Numbered from the stretch's first letter, positions 52,929-62,282 are shown. The stretch is DNA of 64,000 bases from Microvirga pakistanensis (GCF_004458765.1 NZ_SPJX01000187.1:372001-436000), one strand, 5' to 3'. Notes: generated from the letters alone by a model not told the origin. A program made the numbers and translations.

Positions 52929-53717
52929 ATGACGTTCCGCGATATTCTGGGCTTCGTCATCGATCTCGATCTCCTGGACCGCTATGGCTGGCGCTTTCTC
53001 GAAGGCATCGGCGTCACGGCCCAGCTCGTGGCGATCTCCTTCACGCTCGGCGGAGCTCTCGGGCTGCTGCTGGCACTCGCGCGCCTGTCGGACAAGGGCC
53101 CGCTCCGGTGGCTTACGGGCGCCTACATCTATTTCTTCCGCGGCTCGCCGCTGCTCGCGCAGCTGTTCCTTCTCTATTACGGCCTCGGATCGCTGCGCGC
53201 GTTCTGGACGGATCTCGGGCTCTGGTGGTTCTTTCGCGAGGCCTGGTCCTGCGCCTTGCTCGCCTTCACGCTGAACACGGCGGCCTATCAGGCCGAGATC
53301 TTCCGGGGAGCCATCCGGTCGGTCCCGCGAGGGCAGCGGGAGGCTGCGGCGGCGCTCGGGATGCACAGGGCCGTCACCTTCGCGAAGGTCATCTTCCCCC
53401 AGGCGATGATCGTCTGCCTGCGGCCGCTCGGGAACGAATTGATCCTCATGATCAAGGCCAGCGCCATCGCGTCTCTCGTCACGATCTACGACCTCATGGG
53501 CGTGACCAAGCTCGCCTTCTCGCGCTCGTACGATTTCGAGCTCTATCTGTGGGCGGCCGTGCTCTACCTCCTCATCGTCGAGTGCATCAGGCGGCTGTGG
53601 GCGGTGCTCGAAAGACGGTTGACCCGTCATCTGAGGGCAGGGGACCTGCCTCAACCGGCGCAGCGGAACGGGCTGAGCCGCGTGACGAAGACCGCCCTCA
53701 AACCCAACGCACAGTAA
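52929..53717 (+). CDS. Amino acid ABC transporter permease (HisM type)
   Basis: 262 aa from ATG 52929, with GAGG upstream. Membrane helices and the signature YIYFFRGSPLLAQLFLLYYG are present. The EAA loop is QREAAAALGMHRAVTFAKVI. Its C-terminus has a soluble tail of about 30 residues. It pairs with the preceding permease. No ATPase gene follows; an oxidoreductase gene begins 12 bases later, so the operon lacks its own ATP-binding subunit. Confidence 0.9.
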   Translation: MTFRDILGFVIDLDLLDRYGWRFLEGIGVTAQLVAISFTLGGALGLLLALARLSDKGPLRWLTGAYIYFFRGSPLLAQLFLLYYGLGSLRAFWTDLGLWWFFREAWSCALLAFTLNTAAYQAEIFRGAIRSVPRGQREAAAALGMHRAVTFAKVIFPQAMIVCLRPLGNELILMIKASAIASLVTIYDLMGVTKLAFSRSYDFELYLWAAVLYLLIVECIRRLWAVLERRLTRHLRAGDLPQPAQRNGLSRVTKTALKPNAQ

Positions 53718-53729
53718 AGATCGCCCATC

Positions 53730-54968
53730 ATGCGTTATGACGTCATCGTGCTCGGCGCCGGGATCGTCGGCGTCTCCGCCGCGCTCCACCTGCAATCGCG
53801 TGGCCGCTCCGTCTGTCTCGTGGACCGCCGTTCGCCCGGCGAGGAAACGAGCTCCGGCAATGCCGGACTTATCGAGAGGGCCAGCGTCATTCCCTATGCC
53901 ATGCCGCGCCAGGTCTCGGCTCTCCTCCGCTACGGCCTGAACCGCTCGCCGGAGGTGCGCTATCGCGTCTCGCATCTGCCGAGGATCGGCTCGTGGCTGT
54001 TCCAGTATTGGCGGCACTCCTCGCCGGAGCGTCTTCTCGAAGCCACCAACGCCATGCTGCCGCTCATCGAGCGCTGCGTGACGGAACACGACGGGCTCAT
54101 CGAGAAGGCCGGCGTGTCGCATCTTCTGCGCCGCAGCGGCTGGATCGAGACGTTCCGTACCGTGGAGGGACAGCGGAAGGCTCTGGCCGCCGCCAAGGAC
54201 GTCGCGCCTTACGGTCTTCGCTTCGATGTGCTCGATCCCGAGGAACTCAAGCGTCGCGAGCCCCATCTCGGGAATACGCCCGTCGGCGCCATCCATTGGC
54301 GCGACCCCACGACGGTGTCGGATCCCGAGGCGCTCACGAAAGGATATGCGAGGCTCTTCACGCAAGGGGGCGGGCGCTTTGCTTCGGGCGATGCCCGGAC
54401 CCTCTCCCAGAGCGGCCGCGACTGGGTTGTGACCACGCACGAAGGGCCGGTCACGGCCGGCCAGGCCGTCGTGGCCCTCGGCCCCTGGTCCGACGGGATC
54501 TTCAAGCCGCTGGGCTACCGCATCCCGCTGGCGGTCAAGCGCGGCTACCATATGCATTACGGCGCAAGGGATGGCGCGCGCCTGAACCAGCCGGTGCTCG
54601 ATTTCGAGGGCGGGTATGTGCTCACGCCGATGACCAAGGGCATCCGGCTGACGACCGGCGTGGAGCTGGCAGACTTCGACGCCCCAGAGGATTACGGTCA
54701 GCTCGATCAGGCCGAGGCCCTCGCCCGGGACCTGTTTCCCCTGGGCGAACGAGTGGAGCCGACACCGTGGCTCGGGCGCAGGCCGTGCCTGCCCGATATG
54801 CGGCCCGTGATCGGCGCCGCGCCGCGCCACGCAGGGCTGTGGTTCTGCTTCGGCCATGCCCATCACGGGCTGACCCTCGGACCCGTCTCGGGCCGCCTGC
54901 TCGCGGAGATGATGACCGGTGAGGCGCCGTTCTGCGATCCCACGCCCTATCGAGCCGACCGGTTCTGA
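53730..54968 (+). CDS. FAD-dependent amino acid oxidoreductase (DadA-like)
   Basis: 412 aa. The FAD site is YDVIVLGAGIVGVSAALHLQ (G-x-G-x-x-G). The DAO fold continues with TSSGNAGLIERASVIPYAMP, VVALGPWSDGIFKPLGYRIP and the C-terminal FCFGHAHHGLTLGPVSGRLL. D-amino acid dehydrogenases and opine oxidases share this pattern. In an operon with a basic amino acid transporter, and opposite arginase/ornithine cyclodeaminase, it may oxidise a D-amino acid or an opine. The exact substrate is open. It ends at a shared convergent terminator. Confidence 0.85.
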   Translation: MRYDVIVLGAGIVGVSAALHLQSRGRSVCLVDRRSPGEETSSGNAGLIERASVIPYAMPRQVSALLRYGLNRSPEVRYRVSHLPRIGSWLFQYWRHSSPERLLEATNAMLPLIERCVTEHDGLIEKAGVSHLLRRSGWIETFRTVEGQRKALAAAKDVAPYGLRFDVLDPEELKRREPHLGNTPVGAIHWRDPTTVSDPEALTKGYARLFTQGGGRFASGDARTLSQSGRDWVVTTHEGPVTAGQAVVALGPWSDGIFKPLGYRIPLAVKRGYHMHYGARDGARLNQPVLDFEGGYVLTPMTKGIRLTTGVELADFDAPEDYGQLDQAEALARDLFPLGERVEPTPWLGRRPCLPDMRPVIGAAPRHAGLWFCFGHAHHGLTLGPVSGRLLAEMMTGEAPFCDPTPYRADRF

Positions 54969-54970
54969 CG

Positions 54971-55005
54971 GAAAGGGCCCGATCGTGGCGAGTGGGCCCT
55001 TTTCT
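54971..55005. terminator. Bidirectional terminator between oxidoreductase and ocd
   Basis: AAAGGGCCC (54972-54980) and GGGCCCTTT (54994-55002) form a 9-bp stem with A/T runs at both sides, so it can stop both convergent operons. Confidence 0.75.
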
Positions 55006-55010
55006 CCGCC

Positions 55011-56066
55011 TTAAGCCGCGTGCGGCGTGGCGGCCGCGCGAAGCAGCATGCCGAAGAGATCGCGCGGCTCGTCCGGGTCCGCCAGCAGGTCGAGCTCCTC
55101 GTAGAGGCCGGTTTCCTCGATTTGGCGTTTCACGTAGCGCAGGGCCGAGAAATCCTCGATGGCAAAGCCCACGGAGTCGAACAGGGTGATCTGCCGCTCG
55201 CTCGCGCGGCCCGTTTCCTGGCCGGCGATCACGCGCCACAGTTCCTTGACCGGATGATCCGGCGCGAGCTGCTGGATTTCCCCCTCGATGCGGGTCTGCG
55301 GCGGATATTCGACGAAGATGTCCGAGCGTTTCAGGATGTCGGCGTGAAGCTCCGTCTTGCCCGGGCAATCGCCGCCGACCGCGTTGATGTGCAGCCCGGA
55401 GCCGACCATGTTGTCGGTCAGAATCGTGGCGTTCTGCTTGTCGGCCGTCACCGTGGTGACGATCTCCGCCCCCTCCATGGCCTCCTCGATGGAGCCGCAC
55501 ACGGTGATGTCGAAGCCGTAGCCTGCGAGGTTGCGCACGCATTTCGCGCTCGCCGACCGGTCGATGTCGTAGAGACGTAAGCGGTCGATGCCGAGCAGAG
55601 CCTTGAAGGCGATGGCCTGAAATTCGGATTGCGCGCCGTTGCCGATGATCGCCATGGTGCGTGCGTTCTGCGGCGCGAGATATTTGGCGGCGACCGCCGA
55701 GGTCGCCGCCGTGCGCAGGGCGGTCAGGATCGTCATTTCGGTCAGCAGCACGGGATAGCCCGTGCCCACATCGGCCAGGACGCCGAAGGCCGTCACCGTC
55801 TGGCGTCCCTCGCGGGTGTTCTTCGGGTGGCCGTTCACGTACTTGAACCCGTAGACTTCGCCGTCGCTGGTGGGCATGAGTTCGATCACGCCCTCGCGGC
55901 TGTGGGAGGCGACCCGCGGGGTCTTGTCGAAGGATTCCCAGCGGCGGAAATCCGCTTCGATGAAGTCCGACAGCTCGGACAGGAAACGTTCCACGCCGAT
56001 GGCGAGGACGAGCTTCATCATGTGATCGACGCTGACGAAAGGAACGATGTTCAACTTCGGGATCAT
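55011..56066 (-). CDS. ocd: Ornithine cyclodeaminase
   Basis: 351 aa. The enzyme converts L-ornithine to L-proline and ammonia with NAD. Sequence marks are FKYVNGHPKNTREGRQTVTA, LLTEMTILTALRTAATSAVA, the NAD motif MAIIGNGAQSEFQAIAFKAL, and HINAVGGDCPGKTELHADIL with the conserved Asp and Lys-type residues. Its ATG overlaps the stop of the arginase gene (ATGA), so both are translated together: arginine to ornithine to proline. The length fits the family. Confidence 0.93.
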   Translation of the reverse strand: MIPKLNIVPFVSVDHMMKLVLAIGVERFLSELSDFIEADFRRWESFDKTPRVASHSREGVIELMPTSDGEVYGFKYVNGHPKNTREGRQTVTAFGVLADVGTGYPVLLTEMTILTALRTAATSAVAAKYLAPQNARTMAIIGNGAQSEFQAIAFKALLGIDRLRLYDIDRSASAKCVRNLAGYGFDITVCGSIEEAMEGAEIVTTVTADKQNATILTDNMVGSGLHINAVGGDCPGKTELHADILKRSDIFVEYPPQTRIEGEIQQLAPDHPVKELWRVIAGQETGRASERQITLFDSVGFAIEDFSALRYVKRQIEETGLYEELDLLADPDEPRDLFGMLLRAAATPHAA

Positions 56067-57037
56067 GAGGGATTCGCTTGAGCGTAGGGATTCATTTGGG
56101 GCGTATGGCGATAGCTTTGGGTCGGACGGTCGAGCACCCGGCGGCCCATGAGGCTCGAGGCGAGGTCGACCATGAGCAGGGCCGTGCGGCCGCGCTCGTC
56201 CAGGAAGGGATTGAGCTCGACGAGATCGAGACTTCTCACGAGGCCGCTGTCGTGCAGCATCTCCATGATGAGGTGCGCCTCGCGGAAGGTGGCGCCGCCC
56301 GGCACGGTCGTGCCGACCCCCGGCGCGATGCCAGGGTCGAGGAAGTCCACGTCCAGGCTCACGTGGAGAATGCCGTCGGCCATGGCGACACGCTTCAGGA
56401 AGGCGTCCAGCAGAGGGGCCACGCCGTTCTCGTCAATGGCGCGCATGTCGTGGATCGTGATGCCCGTGGTCGCAAGCGCCGCACGTTCGGCGGGATCGAC
56501 GCTGCGAATGCCCATCATGCAGACATTCTCGGGCTTCAACGGAGCGTGGAGTTTCGGGAAATAGCCTTCGAAGCCCTGGCGGCCCGTGGCATAGGCCATG
56601 GGAACGCCATGCAGGTTGCCGCTCGTGGTCGTCTCAAGGGTGTGGAAGTCCGGATGGGAATCCAGCCACAGGACGAAGAACTCGCGGCCTTCCTCGGCGG
56701 CGCGGCGGGCGAGGCCCGTGATCGAACCGGCCGAGAGGCTGTGATCGCCGCCGAGAAAGATCGGGACGCCTTCGCGGCTGGTCGTGTAGGCCGCGTCGGC
56801 GATGGCCTCCGTCCAGGCGACCGTTTCCGCGAGCGCCTTGATGCTCGCATTGGCATGACGCAGCTCACGCAGGGGCGCCGGCACCACATTGCCCCGGTCT
56901 TCCACCGTGTAGCCCAGGCGGCGCAGCTCGGTCGCGAGGCCGGCCGTGCGAAAGGCGCTCGGCCCCATGTCGCAGCCGAGCCGGCCGGCGCCTTCCTGAA
57001 CAGGCACCCCGATCAGAATGCAGGGCTTTTGCATCAT
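56063..57037 (-). CDS. rocF: Arginase
   Basis: 324 aa from ATG 57037, with GGAGAGAG upstream. It hydrolyses arginine to ornithine and urea with two Mn ions. Metal motifs are IFLGGDHSLSAGS, LWLDSHPDFHT, SLDVDFLDPGIAPGVGTTVP and LDLVELNP. Family substrate residues are in SGNLHGVPMAYATG. The D-S-H variant replaces the usual D-A-H and keeps both metal ligands. The operon arginase-ocd is divergent from an Lrp/AsnC gene, which probably senses arginine or ornithine. Confidence 0.93.
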   Translation of the reverse strand: MMQKPCILIGVPVQEGAGRLGCDMGPSAFRTAGLATELRRLGYTVEDRGNVVPAPLRELRHANASIKALAETVAWTEAIADAAYTTSREGVPIFLGGDHSLSAGSITGLARRAAEEGREFFVLWLDSHPDFHTLETTTSGNLHGVPMAYATGRQGFEGYFPKLHAPLKPENVCMMGIRSVDPAERAALATTGITIHDMRAIDENGVAPLLDAFLKRVAMADGILHVSLDVDFLDPGIAPGVGTTVPGGATFREAHLIMEMLHDSGLVRSLDLVELNPFLDERGRTALLMVDLASSLMGRRVLDRPTQSYRHTPQMNPYAQANPS

Positions 57038-57126
57038 TCGCTCTCTCCACAGGTTATGAGCCAAGCTAGGGGAAGAGCTTGGCGATCTGAACAGGGCAGT
57101 TTGACAAATCGAGAAACTTGCCTGAG

Positions 57127-57155
57127 CACTTTGGAAAGCTTCCTTTCCCAAAGTG
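57127..57155. promoter_or_regulatory. Likely Lrp/AsnC operator
   Basis: CACTTTGGAAAG and CTTTCCCAAAGTG form an interrupted inverted repeat just before the regulator start, in the divergent arginase promoter region. Lrp-type proteins bind such dyads near their own promoters. The assignment is inferred from position. Confidence 0.55.
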
Positions 57156-57161
57156 GTGGCC

Positions 57162-57599
57162 ATGGACGACCTCGATCAGCGCCTCATCACGCTCCTGCGT
57201 CACAATGGCCGGCGCAGCGTTTCGGATCTCGCTCTCGAACTCGGCGTGTCCCGCGCGACGGTGCGTTCGCGCATGGAGCGTCTGGAGCGTTCCGGAGATA
57301 TCGTCGGCTACACCGTGATCCTGCGCGCGGATGCTGTCTCACTGCCGGTGCGGGGCATCATGCTGATCGAGGTGGAGGGCCGCGCGGCCGACCGCGTCGT
57401 GGATGCTCTCGGGGGCTTCCCTGAGGTCAGCGCCATTCACACCACGAATGGAAAATGGGATCTCGTGGTCGAGCTCGGCGCGGCCAACCTGTCCGATTTC
57501 GACGGCATCTTGAGGCGCGTCCGGCTGATCCCGGGGGTCATCGCCTCGGAGACCAATCTGCTCCTGGCGACCCCGCGCAGCACCCGTGCCCGCCTGTGA
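57162..57599 (+). CDS. Lrp/AsnC-family regulator of arginine catabolism
   Basis: 145 aa from ATG 57162 (GTG codons at 57153 and 57156 also in frame). The helix-turn-helix is SVSDLALELGVSRATVRSRM. The C-terminal RAM domain includes RGIMLIEVEGRAADRVVDAL, FPEVSAIHTTNGKWDLVVEL and GVIASETNLLLATPR. It is divergent from arginase-ocd with 124 bases between, which is the usual layout for a local activator such as PutR or OcdR-like proteins. The ligand is inferred, not shown. Confidence 0.88.
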   Translation: MDDLDQRLITLLRHNGRRSVSDLALELGVSRATVRSRMERLERSGDIVGYTVILRADAVSLPVRGIMLIEVEGRAADRVVDALGGFPEVSAIHTTNGKWDLVVELGAANLSDFDGILRRVRLIPGVIASETNLLLATPRSTRARL

Positions 57600-57661
57600 T
57601 CAGCGCCTAAGAGGCCGCGTCCCGGCGTGAACGCGACCCCATGCCGGGGCTCGGAAGGCGT

Positions 57662-58099
57662 TCAGCTCTTGTCGCCGGCCGTAAGCGACTGAACGTCGGC
57701 CTGAGGGGTGAGGTGCTCGATCGAGACCCAGGCCGTGCAGGATCTGAGAATGGGGGCGAGGTAGGCGCGGCTGCCCTCGATTTCGACGACCCGGCAGGGA
57801 TAGGCCCGCCGGTCTCCCGGTGGGCGGTACACCACTGTGCTGCCGGGCTTGATTTCCTGGGAGATCGCGCGAAGGGACTGGCCTGGTGTGTAGGGCTCGC
57901 GGTGGCCATTATCCTGAAGAACCGAGGCCTTCTGGCCGGCCCGGTAACGATCGAGAGCCTCGATCGCGATGCGCGCCCGGTCGCGATAGCGATCCGTGAC
58001 AACTCTCATTAGGGTTCCTTGCTCGCGGCCCGGATACCAGGAGACCCCACCAATTTTTGCAAGCTCTTCTGCGACGATTTCGATTTCTTCTTCGGTCAT
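57662..58099 (-). CDS. Hypothetical protein with SH3-like end
   Basis: 145 aa starting MTEEEIEIVAEELAKIGGVS. The N-terminal half is helical with YRDRARIAIEALDRYRA. The C-terminal half (GSTVVYRPPGDRRAYPCRVV, EIEGSRAYLAPILRSCTAWV) looks like a small beta barrel. No signal peptide or membrane segment is visible. It is a single gene next to the Lrp/AsnC gene, convergent with it. Function not recognised. Confidence 0.65.
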   Translation of the reverse strand: MTEEEIEIVAEELAKIGGVSWYPGREQGTLMRVVTDRYRDRARIAIEALDRYRAGQKASVLQDNGHREPYTPGQSLRAISQEIKPGSTVVYRPPGDRRAYPCRVVEIEGSRAYLAPILRSCTAWVSIEHLTPQADVQSLTAGDKS

Positions 58100-58267
58100 C
58101 GGCTCATTCCCTCGAAGAGGTCGGAGTGACGCTCAGATCCTGCGGTGATGGACCGTGATCTGATGCATGTGATTTATGGGCCCCGAAGAGTCGCTTCGAT
58201 TTTTTAAGTTCGATTGCGTGACTCTGGATCGATCAGTGTACCGCGCAAGTTCTGTGATGCGCGTTGG

Positions 58268-58549
58268 TTATCCCCGCGGAATCAGACGCTCCTGCAAAAT
58301 AGCCAATTGTTGGATATAAGGCATCCGCCGCTCCTGATGCTGCGCCTTCAGCTTTTCGAGAACCCGGATTCTCAAATTCAGATCGGGCGAATTCTTGCTG
58401 ACCTTGTCTCTGGCTTGTTCATACTCGAAGTCGATATCGGCTAAGGTCGCGAGGAGTGATTGGAGTAAAGGTTTATCAGTCGGAGAGTACATTCTGGGCT
58501 GATATTGCTTGCTATATGATATATTGTTACCAGTTTTCGTATCCTTCAT
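58268..58549 (-). CDS. Small helical hypothetical protein
   Basis: 93 aa from ATG 58549 with GAGG upstream; another in-frame ATG lies at 58561. The body is predicted helical: LLQSLLATLADIDFEYEQAR, then LRIRVLEKLKAQHQERRMPY. It lies in a lower-GC segment and has no recognised family. No signal peptide. Function not recognised. Confidence 0.6.
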   Translation of the reverse strand: MKDTKTGNNISYSKQYQPRMYSPTDKPLLQSLLATLADIDFEYEQARDKVSKNSPDLNLRIRVLEKLKAQHQERRMPYIQQLAILQERLIPRG

Positions 58550-58723
58550 GCGCCGCCTCACGTTAACTTTGCGGTAACAGCTTCGACATTACTAAGCTCG
58601 GATTAATCCGTCTGTTGGGTATCCGACAAAGCTGGAAAAAGTTTTGCTTCTCCCTTTCTCGGATGGATGAGAAGCGCGCCGTGGTTAATCGCAACGAGCA
58701 ACCGACGCACCAACGGACGCCGG

Positions 58724-59458
58724 TCAGGCCTTGTAGTCATAGGTGCCGGGGAGCAGGCGTTCGAAGCTCCTGCGAATTTTGCGATAGCATTCGCATGACA
58801 TGTCCTCGAGCCCGGCACGGTCCATGATCGTAATGGTGCCTCGGCCCTGCTGGATTAGATCGGCAACCTGCAAAGCACGTGTCACGCTGCTGACGGTCGA
58901 GCGCTGCACGCCCAGCATTTCGGCCAATGTTTCATGGGTGAGAGGAAGTGCATCGGAATCGACGCGGTCGCGCATGCTCAAGATCCAGCGGCAGCAGCGA
59001 GCCTCCACGCTGTGGACGGCGTTGCAGGCAACGGTCTGCAGCGTCTGCGCCAGCAGTGCTTCCGTGAACCTGAACACCACCTCCCTGATCCGGGGGTGCT
59101 CACGAACAGCCTCTTTCAGGCGATCCACAGGGATCCGGGAGGCTGTGCCGGAGAGCTGCGCGACGTAACGCCCGAACGACTGGCGCGTCACGAGGGTGCT
59201 GACATAGCCGAACATGCCTTCCCGACCGAACAAGGCCATTTCCACCGTCCCGCCGTCCTCGAGGACGGTGGCCAGGGAGACAATGGCGTTGTGCGGAAAA
59301 TAAGTATGCCACATCACTTCGCCGATGTCGTAGACGACCTTGCCCTTCGAAAGATCCACGAGTTCGAGGTAAGGCTTGAGGACCTCGAAGTCTTCAGGCT
59401 CCAAAGCCGCCAGGAGCCGGTTCTTACGATGGATGATCCCGCTACAACCATTCAGCAT
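58724..59458 (-). CDS. Crp/Fnr-family transcriptional regulator
   Basis: 244 aa. An N-terminal cNMP-binding-type barrel (NRLLAALEPEDFEVLKPYLE, KVVYDIGEVMWHTYFPHNAI, then MALFGREGMFGYV) is followed by a long dimer helix. The winged helix has LTHETLAEMLGVQRSTVSSV. The usual cysteines of Fnr and the Arg-Ser-Ala of Crp are not evident, so the ligand is unknown. This subfamily is abundant in Methylobacteriaceae. It is divergent from the amidase gene. Confidence 0.87.
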   Translation of the reverse strand: MLNGCSGIIHRKNRLLAALEPEDFEVLKPYLELVDLSKGKVVYDIGEVMWHTYFPHNAIVSLATVLEDGGTVEMALFGREGMFGYVSTLVTRQSFGRYVAQLSGTASRIPVDRLKEAVREHPRIREVVFRFTEALLAQTLQTVACNAVHSVEARCCRWILSMRDRVDSDALPLTHETLAEMLGVQRSTVSSVTRALQVADLIQQGRGTITIMDRAGLEDMSCECYRKIRRSFERLLPGTYDYKA

Positions 59459-59736
59459 GTGAAGTCGTACCGATCTGTATGGCGCCTGATCCGAGGATCG
59501 AGCGGGTCTACGACAAGATGCTTGTGCAACTTCAGGTGGTCAATCGACCGATCTGCTCTTGTAAACAGGCATTCTTGCCTCTGCATGGGGATAAACACGC
59601 TGCCGTGAAGGAAGTTTTCATCTTACCGGGTGCAAGTGCGGCCTCAAAAGAAGTACCGCTCCGTCCATCGCGGCGGAGCGGTGCGGGCACGGTGCGGATG
59701 GGCTTTGGAGCTCTTCCGATTTACGCAGGAGAAGGG

Positions 59737-61197
59737 ATGGCGCAGCATGAGGATCGACCGATTCCACGCTGCTTCAAGGCCAGTCACGTGAACGCACGCA
59801 TCTCCTCTCCGCCGCCTGCGGATCTCGCCGATTGGTCGGCGGGCGATCTGCTCGAGGCCTATGCCGGCAGGACTCTGTCCCCCCTCGATGTCATGAAAGC
59901 CGTGATCGCGCGCATCGAAGCCTACGAGCCACGCCTCCAGGCCCTCTACGCCTACGACCCCGACGGGGCGCTGAAGGCCGCGCGGGACTCCGAGATGCGC
60001 TGGCTCAAGGGCGAGGCAAGGGCCCTCGACGGGATTCCCGCGACGATCAAGGAAAACATCGCGACCAAGGGCACGCCCGTTCCCCTCGGGACCGCCGCCC
60101 GTCCGCTGACGCCTGCGGCGGAGGATGCGCCTCCGGCCGCGCGCCTTCGTGAAGATGGGGTCGTCATTCTCGCCAAGACCACGATGCCCGATTACGGCAT
60201 GCTCTCATCCGGGCTTTCGAGCTTCCATCCGCTCGCCCGCAATCCGTGGGATCTCACCAAGAATCCGGGAGGCAGCTCGGCCGGCGCGGGAGCCGCGGCG
60301 GCGGTGGGCTACGGACCCTTTCACATCGGCACGGATATCGGCGGCTCCATCCGGCTGCCGGCATCCTGGTGCGGCGTGTTCGGCCTCAAGCCCAGCTTCG
60401 GGCGCATTCCCATCGATCCGACCTATTACGGGCGCGTGGCGGGGCCGATGACGCGCAATGTGCGCGACGCCGCGCTGATGATGAAGAGCCTCACAAGGCC
60501 AGACATGCGCGATCCCATGAGCCTGCCGTATCAGGAGCTCCCTTGGCTTGATCTCGATATCGACGTCGGGACGCTCAAGATCGGCCTGATGATGGAAGCG
60601 GGCGTCGGCCTGGACCTCGATCCCGAAGTGCGCGCGGCCGTGCAGAGGGCGGCAGGGGCCTTCGCCGATGCGGGGGCGACCGTCGAGGAGGTGAAGCCCT
60701 TCATCACCCGCGAAATGCTCGACGGCCTCGACGATTTCTGGCGTCAGCGCGCCTGGATGGACATGGCTTCCCTGCGTGACGAGGAGCGTGCCAGGGTGCT
60801 GCCCTACATCCTCACATGGGCCGAGGGCGGGAAGGCCCTGACCGGCGCCCGGGTCTATGCGGGCATGAACCAGATGATGGTGATGCGCCACGCGGCGGTT
60901 GCCGCGACGCACCGTTTCGACTTCGTGCTCTCGCCGGTGGCCCCCAACGTGGCCTACGAGGCGGAGCTCGCATCCCCGATCCACGACCCCGAGAGGCCGT
61001 TTGAGCATATCGGCTACACGGTCGCCTTCAACATGTCCGACCAGCCTGCCGCCTCGGTCAACGCGGGCTTCACCGCAACGGGCCTGCCGATCGGCCTGCA
61101 GATCATCGGCCGCCGGTTCGACGATCTCGGCGTGCTCAGGCTCTCGCGCGCCTGGGAGGAGATGTGCCCCGACAAGCGGCTATGGCCCAGGCCGTAG
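59737..61197 (+). CDS. Amidase signature-family enzyme
   Basis: 486 aa from ATG 59737, with AGGAGAAGGG upstream; the frame is open back to 59479. The Ser-Ser-Lys triad is visible: lysine in GIPATIKENIATKG, cis-serine in NPGGSSAGAGAAAAVGYG and nucleophile serine in IGTDIGGSIRLPASWCG. It hydrolyses an amide, releasing ammonia; it could belong to the AtzF, GatA-like or aryl-amidase groups. GatB/GatC partners are absent, so it is not a tRNA amidotransferase. Cytoplasmic, single gene; the substrate is unknown. Confidence 0.87.
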   Translation: MAQHEDRPIPRCFKASHVNARISSPPPADLADWSAGDLLEAYAGRTLSPLDVMKAVIARIEAYEPRLQALYAYDPDGALKAARDSEMRWLKGEARALDGIPATIKENIATKGTPVPLGTAARPLTPAAEDAPPAARLREDGVVILAKTTMPDYGMLSSGLSSFHPLARNPWDLTKNPGGSSAGAGAAAAVGYGPFHIGTDIGGSIRLPASWCGVFGLKPSFGRIPIDPTYYGRVAGPMTRNVRDAALMMKSLTRPDMRDPMSLPYQELPWLDLDIDVGTLKIGLMMEAGVGLDLDPEVRAAVQRAAGAFADAGATVEEVKPFITREMLDGLDDFWRQRAWMDMASLRDEERARVLPYILTWAEGGKALTGARVYAGMNQMMVMRHAAVAATHRFDFVLSPVAPNVAYEAELASPIHDPERPFEHIGYTVAFNMSDQPAASVNAGFTATGLPIGLQIIGRRFDDLGVLRLSRAWEEMCPDKRLWPRP

Positions 61198-61300
61198 GGG
61201 AGAGTGGCATTCCCTAGCGTCATCGCCGTCCCGGAGAGAGCGACACCGAGGATCGATGCGGCGGGTTTTCTGCAAGGCCGCCTGCTGGTAAACAGCCGCC

Positions 61301-62059
61301 ATGACGTACAAAGTTGCCGCTCTCTACCAGTTCGTTTCCCTGCCCGATTTCCGGGAGATCCGCGATCCGCTCCATGCCCTCTGCACCGATCTCGGGATCA
61401 AGGGCACGCTTCTGCTCGCACAGGAGGGGATCAACGGCACCGTGGCCGGAACGGAGGAGGGGATCGACGCGCTCCTGGGCGAGCTGCGCGAGGGGCGCCT
61501 TTTCCAGGGCCGCCTCGACAATCTGGAACTCAAGTTCTCCGCCGCCTCGGAGATGCCGTTCAAGCGCATGAAGGTGCGGCTGAAGAAGGAGATCGTGACC
61601 CTGGGCGATCCGCAGGCAGACCCGACGAGACAGGTCGGGATTTACGTCTCGCCAGCCGATTGGAACACGCTCATCGAGAGCCCCGACATCGTCCTGCTCG
61701 ACACCCGCAACGATTTCGAGGTCGAGATGGGCACCTTCGCGGGAGCCGTGGATCCGCGCATCAAGACGTTCAGCGCGTTCAAGGACTTTGTGCGCAACGA
61801 GCTCGACCCCGCCAAGCACAAGCGGGTCGCGATGTTCTGCACCGGCGGAATCCGCTGCGAGAAGGCCAGCGCCTACATGCTGGGCCAGGGCTTCGAGGAG
61901 GTCTACCACCTGAAGGGCGGTATCCTGAAATACCTGGAGGAGGTGCCGGAGACCGAGAGCCGCTGGAACGGTGGGTGCTTCGTGTTCGACGAGCGCGTGT
62001 CCCTCGGCCATGGCCTCGTCGAACGCCCGGAGGACAGGAGCCTGTTGGCCGATGAGTGA
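61301..62059 (+). CDS. trhO: tRNA uridine 5-hydroxylase, rhodanese-like
   Basis: 252 aa. The N-terminal acylphosphatase-like domain reads [40 protein letters not shown]. The rhodanese domain has [20 protein letters not shown] and the active-site loop [16 protein letters not shown]. TrhO (formerly UPF0176) makes 5-hydroxyuridine at the wobble position of tRNAs using oxygen. The last 8 bases overlap slyX, so both are probably one operon. Confidence 0.92.
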   Translation: MTYKVAALYQFVSLPDFREIRDPLHALCTDLGIKGTLLLAQEGINGTVAGTEEGIDALLGELREGRLFQGRLDNLELKFSAASEMPFKRMKVRLKKEIVTLGDPQADPTRQVGIYVSPADWNTLIESPDIVLLDTRNDFEVEMGTFAGAVDPRIKTFSAFKDFVRNELDPAKHKRVAMFCTGGIRCEKASAYMLGQGFEEVYHLKGGILKYLEEVPETESRWNGGCFVFDERVSLGHGLVERPEDRSLLADE

Positions 62060-62273
62060 CGCTCAATCCGTCGAGTCTCGCCTCGAAGCCCTGGAGGTGC
62101 GTGTCGCCTACCAGGATCAGGTGATCGAGGACCTCAACCAGACCGTCATCGATCAATGGAAGAAGATCGATGCCCTGAAGCGCCAGCTCAACAAGCTTCT
62201 CGACCGGGTCCAGGAGGTCGAGGATAGCGGTGCAGGCCCGCGAACGCCGGAACCCCCGCCGCCGCATTATTGA
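62052..62273 (+). CDS. slyX: SlyX family protein
   Basis: 73 aa from ATG 62052. It is a heptad coiled coil: [20 protein letters not shown] followed by [20 protein letters not shown], with the usual Pro-rich end EPPPPHY. SlyX is a small cytoplasmic protein of unknown function. It starts inside the last codons of trhO. Confidence 0.9.
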   Translation: MSDAQSVESRLEALEVRVAYQDQVIEDLNQTVIDQWKKIDALKRQLNKLLDRVQEVEDSGAGPRTPEPPPPHY

Positions 62274-62282
62274 GATCCAATT

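Noticed and set aside
56063..57037. Agmatinase or formiminoglutamase instead of arginase
   Set aside because: The neighbouring ocd gene, overlapping by ATGA, and the SGNLHGVPMA substrate segment favour arginase.
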